Origin: Candidatus Marsarchaeota G2 archaeon ECH_B_1
Lineage (GTDB): Archaea > Thermoproteota > Thermoprotei_A > Marsarchaeales > Marsarchaeaceae
Direction of reading: 5' to 3'
DNA: 64,000 nucleotides
Assembly (NCBI GenBank): GCA_003019535.1
Contig: NEXG01000001.1
Location: forward strand, 106,153-170,152
Part shown: piece by piece, positions 34,566 through 43,337 of the stretch
How the letters are laid out: each line of letters opens with the position of its first letter
Position numbering within the stretch: position 1 is the stretch's first letter
Notes under the pieces: generated by a model
Databases searched by the model: none
What the model saw: the letters and a program-made list of their open reading frames with translations, nothing else
What the model was told of the DNA's origin: nothing
Program-made: the position numbers and the translations under genes

Positions 34566-34961
34566 TTGAACCATTTCTATGAGAAAGCCGGGCTAGTGGT
34601 TTTCGGTGAAAAAGAGAAAAGATTACTTACGGCCAAGGACGTACGTGAACTCATTTATGAAATGTTCATGATGTATTCTGAAGGCTGTGTGCTTACACAG
34701 GAAGCAAAGCTCTTTTTCAAGAGGAAGGGGTACAGGAGCGACCAAGCTAAGGCAATACTTCTATTCGGTGAGGAAATGGGCTTTCTAATACATGGCTGCG
34801 ATAATCTCGAGAACTATGTCAATAGGCTCAAACGGATAGGTGAATACAAAAATCATCTAAGATGGCTTGCATCACTGGGGTACACTGAAGAAGATGGATT
34901 TGTAGAGGTCTACGCAAGACCCAAGAACACTCAAGAAATAGCTCAGGATTCTGAATACTAA
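34566..34961 (+). CDS. Hypothetical protein, 131 residues
   Basis: A soluble, helix-rich, charged protein from a TTG at 34566 (GGTAGAGGC just upstream). I recognise no family. Two helical stretches (TAKDVRELIYEMFMMYSEG and SDQAKAILLFGEEMGFL) might form a small DNA- or protein-binding domain. A TATA-like GCTTATATG lies about 32-41 nt upstream. It stands alone in an AT-rich stretch, flanked by 670 and 270 bases without other genes, which suggests an orphan or transferred gene. Confidence 0.5.
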   Translation: MNHFYEKAGLVVFGEKEKRLLTAKDVRELIYEMFMMYSEGCVLTQEAKLFFKRKGYRSDQAKAILLFGEEMGFLIHGCDNLENYVNRLKRIGEYKNHLRWLASLGYTEEDGFVEVYARPKNTQEIAQDSEY

Positions 34962-35233
34962 CCCGTTAAGCCAAATCAAAGCATTTCGGCGTAAACAATA
35001 CTTTTCGATATTGGTACGGATAAGACCTCCTTTAATGTGGGATTTCATTTATTTTTAGTAAAAAACCAAGTGATTTTAAATACACTAATTATTTTCTATT
35101 ATCTTAGTGATACCTGCTTTCTAAGCGAATACTACTTTATAATAACATAAAACATTGGGTGCAGTTATCTTCTTTAATCGGTAGAAATTCTTATGAATGA
35201 ATAGCCATATTAGGGTTATATTATGGCTAATAG

Positions 35234-36442
35234 GTGAGCGTGTTGAGCAAGAAAAAGGAATGGGGTTTTAACACTAAGGCTATACACTTAGGCCGAACAG
35301 TTGATAAAAGGTTCGGCTCAATATTCACTCCCATCTTTATGGAGGATGCCTTTTTGAACCCCAATAAAACCGAAGGTGTCGTCGTTGACCCTCTCTCCAA
35401 CGAAGAGTACATTTACACAAGGTATGGAAACCCCACAATTACAGCGTGTGAGAAAACAATAGCGGGCCTAGAAGGTGGGCAAGCCGCCTTAGTCTTCTCT
35501 TCTGGCATGGCAGCGATCTCAGCCACACTATACTCACTATTAAAAAAGGGTGACCATATCATATCGCTACGGGATCTTTACGGGCAAACATACTCACTGC
35601 TCAAAAACGAGTTGCCACGTTTCGGCGTTGATGTAAGCTTTGTCTCGGCAAATAACATTGAAAGCGTACCGAGCCTAATCAAACCAAACACTAAGGCCAT
35701 ATATGTTGAGTCAATAACGAACCCCATCCTCCGCGTGGTCGACGTAGAGTATCTAGGGAGAATAGCTACACAGCACTCAATAAAACTCATAGTCGACTCA
35801 ACGTTTGCGACACCATATAATCAGAACCCACTCAAACTTGGGGCACATATAGTAATACATAGTGCTACAAAGTACCTGAATGGATACAATGATCTTATGG
35901 CTGGTGCTGTTGTTTCGGATAGGGATACGATTTTGGGGATAAGGGATCAGAGGATAAAGACCGGGGGGAGCATCGACCCAATTGGTGCCTATCTCCTTAT
36001 GAGGGGGATTAAAACCCTGGGGTTAAGAGTTGAAAGACAGAACGCAACTGCTACTAAGCTTGCGGCGTGGCTTGAGGAGAATCCCTATGTTAAACGCGTA
36101 TATTATCCAGGGTTAAAAAGCCACCCAGATCACCACATCGCCAAACGAGTGTTAAGGGGATATGGGGGTGTTGTTAGCTTCGAAATTCAAGGGGGAGATG
36201 ATGTTGCCAATAAGTTCGTGGACTCCCTCGAACTAGGCATAAAGGCGCCAAGCCTAGGAGGTGTGCAGACGCTTGTCACAGTTCCAAGGGAGACTTCACA
36301 CCACCCCAGAACAGGGGTAACAGAGGAGGAACTTCACACACTAGGCATAAACCCCGGACTAATACGCGTTGCCGTAGGTATAGAAGACCTCGAAGACCTA
36401 ATACACGACTTTGACGACGCCTTTAAAACCACGTTTAGATAA
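35234..36442 (+). CDS. PLP-dependent cystathionine gamma-synthase/lyase family enzyme
   Basis: A 402-residue Cys/Met-metabolism PLP enzyme. The phosphate-binding segment YTRYGNPT is at residues 61-68, SSGMAA at 89-94, DSTFATPYNQNPL at 188-200, and the Schiff-base lysine is K213 in SATKYLNGYNDLMAG. GVQTLVTVPRETSHH near the C-terminus is typical. Candidates are cystathionine gamma-synthase, O-acetylhomoserine sulfhydrylase, or methionine gamma-lyase; the family is too similar to separate by eye. The start is a GTG; an ATG 11 nt upstream is out of frame and blocked by a stop. No sulfur operon is adjacent; tRNA-Ala follows immediately on the other strand. Confidence 0.9.
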   Translation: MSVLSKKKEWGFNTKAIHLGRTVDKRFGSIFTPIFMEDAFLNPNKTEGVVVDPLSNEEYIYTRYGNPTITACEKTIAGLEGGQAALVFSSGMAAISATLYSLLKKGDHIISLRDLYGQTYSLLKNELPRFGVDVSFVSANNIESVPSLIKPNTKAIYVESITNPILRVVDVEYLGRIATQHSIKLIVDSTFATPYNQNPLKLGAHIVIHSATKYLNGYNDLMAGAVVSDRDTILGIRDQRIKTGGSIDPIGAYLLMRGIKTLGLRVERQNATATKLAAWLEENPYVKRVYYPGLKSHPDHHIAKRVLRGYGGVVSFEIQGGDDVANKFVDSLELGIKAPSLGGVQTLVTVPRETSHHPRTGVTEEELHTLGINPGLIRVAVGIEDLEDLIHDFDDAFKTTFR

Positions 36443-36444
36443 TG

Positions 36445-36517
36445 TGGACTGGGCGGGATTTGAACCCGCGGCCTCCCGCGTGCGAGGCGGGCGCTCTGCC
36501 AACTGAGCTACCAGCCC
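36445..36517 (-). tRNA. tRNA-Ala (anticodon CGC)
   Basis: Minus-strand tRNA with acceptor GGGCTGG paired to CCAGTCC, containing the G3-U70 pair that identifies tRNA-Ala, discriminator A, D arm TAGCTCAGTTGGCAGAGC, anticodon stem CCCGC/GCGGG and loop CTCGCAC giving CGC (reads GCG). No intron or encoded CCA. A TATA-like CATTAAATAG lies about 28 nt upstream (around 36540-36549). Confidence 0.95.
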
Positions 36518-36719
36518 CCTGATTAATTTACCGACCCTGACTATTTAATGCTTCTATCGGTGGACCGAGCTCCCGCTATATGGTTGCTTCAGTCTACTTC
36601 ACTAGGTTTTGGTGGCGCCGCCTCTGCAATGGGTCATCATGGCTCACGCTCAGACCGCCCGTCTCCGCGGCGCTTTCACCGAATATACTTATAATGGTGC
36701 AAAAAGGATGATATTAGTT

Positions 36720-38210
36720 ATGAGTGTTATAACGATAGCTGACCCCAGCTTCGAAGTTGTGGGAACCACTATAAGTGTGGATAAGTCAAAATTTATTCCT
36801 CCAGAGTTACGCTTGAAAGACTTGTTTCATGAAAACCTAGAAATCGGACCGCAAGTGTTCGATGCGCTTTGCGCCGCCGGCACGCATTCAGAGAAGGACG
36901 TTTTTGAACTGATGAAACACAAGCTTCGACAGTTCGAGAACGGGATTAACATGAGCCAGGATTATCACAACTTGGGTGAAAGTGTTAAGGATTATGTTTC
37001 AAATTATACTTTAAAAGTGTTCCGGAACACGCTTGCTCGTGGACATATTGATGTGGCGGACATGGGTACTTATCTGGTTGTGGGGCGAAACGTGCCACGC
37101 TTAGTAACACTCTTCCTTTGTTCACCCCACTATCTCTCGCACGAACAGCAATCGTTACGCTATACTAAGGCCAACAGTTTTCACATACCTAACGCACTTA
37201 GGGGGAGACCTCTAGAGGAAAAGGCTCGAGCACTTATCACCCAAGCCTACTCGCTATATTCGAGAATGGTGGAGAGAGGCATCCCACTAGAAGATGCGAG
37301 GTCGATTTTACCTCTCGCAGTCAACAGCAACATAACATCCACGGGTGGCGGCAGAGAGTACACCTACTTGGGTATCCTTTCAAGGTCACCCCACATTGTT
37401 CTACCACAGGTGGTCAAAGATTCAGTGGACCAGATTTTGAGAAGTGTTTCAAGAATCGCACCACAAGTTTTTTTGGATTACGGTCCAAACTATGATATAA
37501 GAAGGTACTATCCATCCCCACAATTCTTTGCAAAAACCAATCACTTCGTGAATAAACTTATCGCGCAAAACAAAGGCGAGAGGGTTGTCCTACTCGGTTT
37601 CCACGATAATGGATTAAAACTCTCAAAGCAAGAGGTGGAGGAAGGCGTGAGAAGCGGTGACCCAGCGTTTTTCACTAACCTTCTTCATATAAGAGCTGTG
37701 TTCTTGGTTAAACTCTCCCTCGAGGCCGCTCATCAAGCTATACGTCATAGAACTTGGAACCATGATTTCGAATCGCTATATGATGCGGCTGAACGGTTTG
37801 AATATATGGTCCCACCGAGCATTCAATCTTCCGATTTCCTAGCTGAATACCATGCTATGCAGTCAGAGATGCGTGAATTATACATGAAAGTAAGAGATGA
37901 AGTATCTAGAAGCGAATCACTTCTATTTCTTACTAACGCCCATTATGTATATGACGTGATGGAAATTGATGGATGGAACATGATAGGAAACCTACCGCTC
38001 CGTACATGCGAAAAAGCACAGTGGGAGATACGTGGGATAGCTAAATTAATGACGAGTAGACTTGCATGGGGCTCCGCGCAGAGTGGTTTCACCGGCGACA
38101 AAACACTAAGCTTCTATACGTTGCCCACGTGTCAGACGTTCGGGGTGTGCTATGAAGATAATTCTAAAGATGTGTGCCCAATATACAGGCACAAATTCCT
38201 TAAGGCCTAG
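36720..38210 (+). CDS. Double-domain ThyX-like protein (FAD-dependent thymidylate synthase superfamily)
   Basis: About 496 residues from the ATG at 36720; the frame is open to a TTG at 36609 with another ATG at 36708. A TATA-like stretch at 36683-36694 supports the downstream starts. The protein looks like two ThyX units in tandem. In the first half SPHYLSHEQQSLRYT (136-149) has the S-x-(N/E)E-x-x-S-x-RY side of the ThyX signature but no RHR; DARSILPLAVNS follows as in ThyX. In the second half RHRTWNHDFESLYDA (342-356) has RHRT but a weak remainder. Together they could form one active site, or the protein may have another role. It would make dTMP from dUMP; thymidylate kinase lies 3 kb away. 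Ends 4 nt inside the convergent gene. Confidence 0.72.
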   Translation: MSVITIADPSFEVVGTTISVDKSKFIPPELRLKDLFHENLEIGPQVFDALCAAGTHSEKDVFELMKHKLRQFENGINMSQDYHNLGESVKDYVSNYTLKVFRNTLARGHIDVADMGTYLVVGRNVPRLVTLFLCSPHYLSHEQQSLRYTKANSFHIPNALRGRPLEEKARALITQAYSLYSRMVERGIPLEDARSILPLAVNSNITSTGGGREYTYLGILSRSPHIVLPQVVKDSVDQILRSVSRIAPQVFLDYGPNYDIRRYYPSPQFFAKTNHFVNKLIAQNKGERVVLLGFHDNGLKLSKQEVEEGVRSGDPAFFTNLLHIRAVFLVKLSLEAAHQAIRHRTWNHDFESLYDAAERFEYMVPPSIQSSDFLAEYHAMQSEMRELYMKVRDEVSRSESLLFLTNAHYVYDVMEIDGWNMIGNLPLRTCEKAQWEIRGIAKLMTSRLAWGSAQSGFTGDKTLSFYTLPTCQTFGVCYEDNSKDVCPIYRHKFLKA

Positions 38211-39052
38211 CGCACATTTAGCGCGTAAACATTACATGGTTCTTCAAACGCAAGTGTCAAGTGGTACTCACCCCATCCACCGTCCACCACACTATAAAGT
38301 CTAGGGGTGTCCAATTTGATAAATGATCTCTCTCCCTTTTTTATCACATCATCACCCATAAGATGGGAGCGCAGAGGATGCTTGTTAAGTCTAACCTCGA
38401 TGAGTTCAGAGTGTTGCAGCGGCTCAATGAATGCGTAGAGTCTACGTCCCCTATACTTGAAGTCGATACTACCCCTATTGACATGCACCGAGTAGTCGTT
38501 TAGAACATATTCCCCGCTAACACTAAACGAACGCCAAGGTTTTTGTGCAGCCCACCAATCTGAACAAAACGGGCCCAATGAATTGGCTCTTTCAATATCT
38601 TCTAGTTGCTTGACAACGCTATCGGAAGAAGGCGAAGACCGAGCACCTAGTATATCACGTAGCGCGGTCTCAAACCAATAGTAGCCACCTCCCCCAGACT
38701 GTGAGTAAAGCACTCTCCCTTCTTGGTCTACAATGACAAGTGTGTGGCAGCTCTTCACCGATAACCATTCGAAAAAGAAACTCTCGACTGTGGCAACCCT
38801 GTACTTTATGGCGTACCTCGATACACTATCCATAATCATCGCCCTATCGTAACTAAATATGGGATTTGGAACAACCACGCCCACGAGCTCTGCAAACCTT
38901 TTGAGCCATCCATGGATTGATTTAAGATACGTTATATCGGTTATACACTCAACGCACGTGGGCCTCCAAAAATGAAGCACGATCGTCTTAGAAGAAATGT
39001 CCGAGTTAGAGTGAGTGTAGAAATCGGTCAAACAATTAATGACCGCATGCAT
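38207..39052 (-). CDS. Thioredoxin-fold protein with C-terminal beta domain (TlpA/DipZ-like)
   Basis: A 281-residue protein. VLHFWRPTCVECITD (about residues 26-40) contains the thioredoxin-like CVEC redox site, followed by the region with RVATVESFFFEW and VIVDQEGRVLYSQSGGG, typical of TlpA/AhpC-TSA folds. From about residue 180 a beta-rich domain (SGEYVLNDYSVHV, FIEPLQHSELIEVRLN, WGEYHLTLAFEEPCNVYAL) resembles the carbohydrate-binding-like domain found at the end of DipZ-type thioredoxins. No signal peptide is visible, so it is probably cytoplasmic. Substrate unknown. Convergent with the ThyX-like gene, tRNA-Gln upstream. Confidence 0.72.
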   Translation of the reverse strand: MHAVINCLTDFYTHSNSDISSKTIVLHFWRPTCVECITDITYLKSIHGWLKRFAELVGVVVPNPIFSYDRAMIMDSVSRYAIKYRVATVESFFFEWLSVKSCHTLVIVDQEGRVLYSQSGGGGYYWFETALRDILGARSSPSSDSVVKQLEDIERANSLGPFCSDWWAAQKPWRSFSVSGEYVLNDYSVHVNRGSIDFKYRGRRLYAFIEPLQHSELIEVRLNKHPLRSHLMGDDVIKKGERSFIKLDTPRLYSVVDGGWGEYHLTLAFEEPCNVYALNVR

Positions 39053-39062
39053 AAAGACACCA

Positions 39063-39135
39063 TAGCCCCGGCCGGATTCGAACCGGCGTCAGGGGATCCA
39101 AAGTCCCCGATCCTTGGCCGCTAGACGACGGGGCT
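39063..39135 (-). tRNA. tRNA-Gln (anticodon TTG)
   Basis: Minus-strand tRNA with acceptor AGCCCCG/CGGGGCT, discriminator A, T arm GCCGGTTCGAATCCGGC, anticodon stem GGGGA/TCCCC and loop CTTTGGA giving TTG (reads CAA). No intron or encoded CCA. A TATA-like GTTAAATC lies about 27 nt upstream (around 39159-39166). Confidence 0.94.
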
Positions 39136-39166
39136 AATACATGTAGGAAGCTATTAGATTTAACTG

Positions 39167-41356
39167 TTACGTCGACTGCTCGTGCTTGTATTCTTCGTCT
39201 AATATGCGCCTTATCTTCTCAGCGGTCTTTCTACCTATACCTTCAACCGACTCTAACTCCTCTATAGTGGCGGTGAACACGTGTAACACGCTTCCAAAGT
39301 GTCTTAACAAACTCCTCGCCCGAACCGCATCAACACCTGGGAGGGAGGCCACTATGAATTCCTTGATTTGCTCGTCGTTCACCGGTTTCCTAGAATCACG
39401 TATTATTGGCCTTGAACCAGCCTCTCTCTGCTCCCTTGCCGCCATCCTTGCGATTAGATGGGCGGTCTCTTTTGCGGAGCGTGACCACAGTATTGGTATG
39501 CTGTAGTCAACTGCAAGGCTAATGAGAGCGCCGCGGATGGACTCTGGGTTAAGCCTAGACGAGTAGATATTTTCACCCTCCACAATAAGTATGGGCTTCC
39601 TATACGTCCTCCTCATGTTCAGCGCTTGGTCGAAAAGCCTACCGTCCACAATCGAAGCAGTGAAGTCATCCACAGTCTTACGCTCAACACAGATATCATC
39701 TGAAACAACGTAGTCGGAGACGTTTAATTTGGTTAATTTTAGTTTGATTCCAAGGTTTGAAAGGTAAACAGCGACTTCGGAGTTCGTTTCCCTTACATCA
39801 GCCGCTACCTCTATACCCGTGTACATTGTTTCCTGCGTGGTTCTTAATGAAATAGGAGTAGGCGGATTGTTAACATCGCTTTTAATAGCGCTTACAACGT
39901 GCTTACGCCGCCTCTTAGCAATATAGTGATATACTTCATCTCTAGTGTGCTTTGTAACCAAATAGACTATTCGGCCAGCTGATATTCTCCCCGTTCTCCC
40001 AATGCGTTGGATGAGTCTAAGAGGGCTTGGCACATTATCGTACATGACAACAAAATCGCACTCCGCTATGTCTAGGCCTTCTTCAGCGACTTGGGTGGCC
40101 ACCAACACGTTGTACTCTCCATCTCTAAACTTCCTTAATATTTCAATCTGATCTTTTTGAGTTAGACCACGGTCACCGACCCTGTCGGCTTGCCCAACAA
40201 ATCTTGCAGGTCTTATTAGACCCTCTCCCAGTAGCGTTTGAACGATTAGCTTCGCCGTGTCCCTGTAGTTAGTAAACACTAACGCTCTTTGACCACCAGA
40301 CTCAAAGTGTTCCTTCAATAGTTCTCTAAGCCTTAAAAGTTTGGGATGCTCCAATCCCATCTGACTCAGTGACTCCAATTGTATGCGTGCGGTGAGCCAG
40401 AAAGGATCCCTCACCAGCATCCTGAGTGAGCTATTCATACGCCGTCCAGCAGCCTCCTCAACCCTGCGAATATACATGAGGGTTGAGGTTACACCCTGGG
40501 TTTCAAGGAGGGCAATAGCGTGAGAAACCCTTATAGCGTTTGTGACTAGTATGGTGTAATTGATATATTCAGCGCTCAACCCCTCCTTAGCGACTCTTTG
40601 AGAGAGTGTTTTTTGCAAATCAATCAATTTTTTTAAGGATAATGTTCGAGTATCTTTGTAGCTAATTAAGGACGCCTCCTTCAGGGGTTTTACAAATTTC
40701 TCGAGGAGTATGTCAAAATACTTGACTACAGATGTAAACTCGACAGGAGGTTCTATCATCAACGTTTCTTCGTTAACCCTTTGAACATACCTTCTCACCT
40801 CAGGGTCATCTCTATCCTTAAAGTGAACAAGCGTGACGCCGAGATTCGCGCGGAGTTCACGTATTTGCTCATCTGAGTAACCGGGACTAGCTGTCAGCCC
40901 AATTATATGACCGTTCGGGTTTTCCTCTAAATACTTTTTAGCTATGTAAACATAAGGGTAATCACCAGTTGCACGGTGTGCCTCATCGAATACTATGAGG
41001 CAAACTTCTTTCAAAGAATACCTGGAGGCTAAGATGTCGTTTTTTATTACTTGAGGAGTAGACACAATTATACGTGAGCTTCTCCAAATCTCAACACGTT
41101 TTTCTGGGGGGTCATCTCCGGTAAGACTTGCAATTAACCCCTTCTCCAGCTGTATGGAGTGTTTGAAGCTATTTAGAAGCTGATTTACGAGAGGCTTAGT
41201 AGGCGCCATAGCAACAATCTTACATAAAGCGCTTTCCTCGAGCTTATGGGCTGCGACCAGCACGGCGATCAGAGTTTTTCCAAGGCCGGTTGGTAGCACA
41301 ATTAGCGAATTCCCTTTGAGTGATTCTTTGTACAACCCGACCTGATAGTCACGCAC
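39167..41356 (-). CDS. hef: Hef-type helicase-nuclease (FANCM/XPF-like)
   Basis: A 729-residue fork-processing enzyme with both halves intact. Superfamily 2 helicase motifs: LPTGLGKT (21-28), DEAH (124-127), TASP (155-158) and QRIGRTGR (450-457). XPF-type nuclease: ERKTVDDF (558-565) and VEGENIY. Two helix-hairpin-helix motifs follow (LPGVDAVRARSLL at 672, VEGIGRKTAEKI at 704). Hef unwinds and cuts stalled or branched DNA. The start is a GTG at 41356; the helicase core begins very close to it, so a few residues may lie upstream. It follows thymidylate kinase on the same strand (34-nt gap). Full-length Hef is best known from Euryarchaeota, with nuclease-only XPF in Crenarchaeota. Confidence 0.94.
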   Translation of the reverse strand: MRDYQVGLYKESLKGNSLIVLPTGLGKTLIAVLVAAHKLEESALCKIVAMAPTKPLVNQLLNSFKHSIQLEKGLIASLTGDDPPEKRVEIWRSSRIIVSTPQVIKNDILASRYSLKEVCLIVFDEAHRATGDYPYVYIAKKYLEENPNGHIIGLTASPGYSDEQIRELRANLGVTLVHFKDRDDPEVRRYVQRVNEETLMIEPPVEFTSVVKYFDILLEKFVKPLKEASLISYKDTRTLSLKKLIDLQKTLSQRVAKEGLSAEYINYTILVTNAIRVSHAIALLETQGVTSTLMYIRRVEEAAGRRMNSSLRMLVRDPFWLTARIQLESLSQMGLEHPKLLRLRELLKEHFESGGQRALVFTNYRDTAKLIVQTLLGEGLIRPARFVGQADRVGDRGLTQKDQIEILRKFRDGEYNVLVATQVAEEGLDIAECDFVVMYDNVPSPLRLIQRIGRTGRISAGRIVYLVTKHTRDEVYHYIAKRRRKHVVSAIKSDVNNPPTPISLRTTQETMYTGIEVAADVRETNSEVAVYLSNLGIKLKLTKLNVSDYVVSDDICVERKTVDDFTASIVDGRLFDQALNMRRTYRKPILIVEGENIYSSRLNPESIRGALISLAVDYSIPILWSRSAKETAHLIARMAAREQREAGSRPIIRDSRKPVNDEQIKEFIVASLPGVDAVRARSLLRHFGSVLHVFTATIEELESVEGIGRKTAEKIRRILDEEYKHEQST

Positions 41357-41390
41357 CTCTATGTTTTCAACGTTTATATTACTTGGTAAG

Positions 41391-41972
41391 TCATCTGCCT
41401 TTAGCGACAGACCTAGTCTCCTCCACGATCCCCATTATTTTATTTGAGATTTCTTCAACGCTCTTGGTAGCATCAATAACAAACATACCGTACTGTTTAG
41501 CAAGGTTCAAATAGATCTCTCTGACCTTTATGAGTGTTTCAATATTCTCGAAGCGGTCAAAACGATTTAATCGTTTTAAGCCTAGTGTGGGATCTATATC
41601 CATTAGGAACACTAAGTCGGGTTTCGGCGCGAAGGAATTTACCCTTAATATATAATCAATAGGGACGCCGAGTGCCCCCTGATATGCAACAGATGAGTAG
41701 TAAAATCTATCGAATATGTTAATCACATCATCTGAAAAAACAACGCTGTTTAAATGGGTTGACCTATCAGCTGCGTAGAGTAGTACTACTGCGCGTGGGT
41801 CGGTTATTTGCCCATTAGCGAGTACTTCTTGCCTTATAAACCTACCAATAACACCCTCTGTAGGCTCCTTAGAGTAGCTCGCCTTTAAGCCCTGATTATT
41901 CAAACGTCTTGCAAGGATCTTAGCCTGAGTGGTCTTTCCAGACCCATCAATACCTTCAAAAACAATCAACAC
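41391..41972 (-). CDS. tmk: Thymidylate kinase
   Basis: A 193-residue P-loop kinase converting dTMP to dTDP. Walker A EGIDGSGKTTQAK (residues 6-18), DRFYYSSVAYQGALG (about 88-102) with the DR(Y/F) motif, and the LID-region LGLKRLNRFDRFE identify it. The start is GTG at 41972. It is divergent from an HD-domain dNTP hydrolase-like gene and upstream of hef, so genes for nucleotide supply and DNA repair sit together. The ThyX-like protein that may make its substrate is about 3 kb away. Confidence 0.94.
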   Translation of the reverse strand: MLIVFEGIDGSGKTTQAKILARRLNNQGLKASYSKEPTEGVIGRFIRQEVLANGQITDPRAVVLLYAADRSTHLNSVVFSDDVINIFDRFYYSSVAYQGALGVPIDYILRVNSFAPKPDLVFLMDIDPTLGLKRLNRFDRFENIETLIKVREIYLNLAKQYGMFVIDATKSVEEISNKIMGIVEETRSVAKGR

Positions 41973-42030
41973 AACCCAACACCCACTAATTTTTTGTATG
42001 ACTTAAACCATGATAATCTGGGTTGTGAAT

Positions 42031-43314
42031 ATGCTTTTCTATAGTGAGATCATGGATCCAATCCACGGTTATATTCCTTTTACTGACAGTGAAAAAGCGG
42101 TGATAGACACCGAGCCGTTTCAACGCCTGCATAGGCTAAGACAGCTTGGTATGGGTTTCTATGTTTACCCCTCAGCTACACACACCAGGTATACACATTC
42201 TGTTGGCGCAATGCATCTAGCCGGTCTTGCTGGAGAAAGATTGCTAAACCTAGGATTGATAGATGGCGACACACAGCAGATTTTAAGGATGGCAGCTCTG
42301 CTACATGATTTGGGTCACGGCCCCTTTTCACACTCTTCAGAGAGTGTCTTACAGCAAACAACGGGTTTCACCCACGAGGACATGACTATTAAGCTAGTCA
42401 ACGAGAGTGTTTTGGGTGATGTGTTAGAGTCGTTAGGCTTTAACAAAAAGTCTTTATCGGAGTTTGCGGTGGGTAGGAAGCCATATAGTGGTGGCCAAGA
42501 GTATTTGACCAAAATAATCGCTGGGCAGGTGGATGTTGATAAGATGGATTTTTTGAACCGTGACTCATACTTCACAGGTGTCCCATACGGAAAAGTCGAC
42601 CATAGAAGACTAATCGAGGGGTTATTGGTTAAGTCGGACGGTGTGGCCATAAATATGAATGCACTTTACGCCCTAGAGCAATTCATTATTGCGCGCTACG
42701 AGATGTTCAAAGCAGTCTATTATCACAGGACTGTAAGGGCCGCTGAAATAATGTTCGATAGAATCCTAAGGCACACCGCCGTCGACCTTGGGATTCACCA
42801 GGGTATGAGCGTGGATGAATATCTTAAACTCGATGATGGTTATGTGTGGTCCAAGCTTCAGGAGCTAGTAAGAAGCGAGAAATTGAATAAAAACGCACTT
42901 GGCTTGTTTAAGATGTTAAACAGCAGACAGCTACTCAAATCGTGTTATGAGGTTGTAAGACACGAAATTGATCCCCAAAGCAGAATATTCAACAATGAAA
43001 AAGTACTTTACGCGCTGGTGGATTCCATCGCCGAGAAGGCAAAGGTAGACCCAGAAACAGTCTTTATAGATACACCAACCCTCCCCACAATACCTTTAAA
43101 CAACATAGTCAAAGACGGTTTCGGTCTACTTGTTTATGATGAAAAAACCAAGAGTGAATACGACGCTTCTCACATTTCTCCTCTTACAAATGCATTAAGT
43201 CAGTACATGGTGGTATTAAGAGTCTATACTTTTGCGAACCAAAGAGAGACTGTTGCAACGGCCGCAAAGTCAATCTTTACTTCAGAACTGATATCCGAGA
43301 AAGTGTCATATTAA
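42031..43314 (+). CDS. HD-domain phosphohydrolase, SAMHD1/dGTPase-like
   Basis: About 427 residues from the ATG at 42031, which lies 23-33 nt after a TATA-like TGACTTAAACC; the frame is open seven codons upstream. The metal-binding set is clear: TRYTHSVG with H56, LLHDLGHGPFSH with H92 and D93, and VDVDKMDFLNRDSYFTGV with the final Asp. This RDSYxTG segment is typical of SAMHD1-like dNTP triphosphohydrolases and their archaeal relatives. It may adjust dNTP pools or act on other nucleotides; the substrate is not shown by sequence. Divergent from tmk and followed 23 nt later by the XPD-like helicase. Confidence 0.88.
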   Translation: MLFYSEIMDPIHGYIPFTDSEKAVIDTEPFQRLHRLRQLGMGFYVYPSATHTRYTHSVGAMHLAGLAGERLLNLGLIDGDTQQILRMAALLHDLGHGPFSHSSESVLQQTTGFTHEDMTIKLVNESVLGDVLESLGFNKKSLSEFAVGRKPYSGGQEYLTKIIAGQVDVDKMDFLNRDSYFTGVPYGKVDHRRLIEGLLVKSDGVAINMNALYALEQFIIARYEMFKAVYYHRTVRAAEIMFDRILRHTAVDLGIHQGMSVDEYLKLDDGYVWSKLQELVRSEKLNKNALGLFKMLNSRQLLKSCYEVVRHEIDPQSRIFNNEKVLYALVDSIAEKAKVDPETVFIDTPTLPTIPLNNIVKDGFGLLVYDEKTKSEYDASHISPLTNALSQYMVVLRVYTFANQRETVATAAKSIFTSELISEKVSY

Positions 43315-43337
43315 ACCCATATGAAATCTAATTCGAA

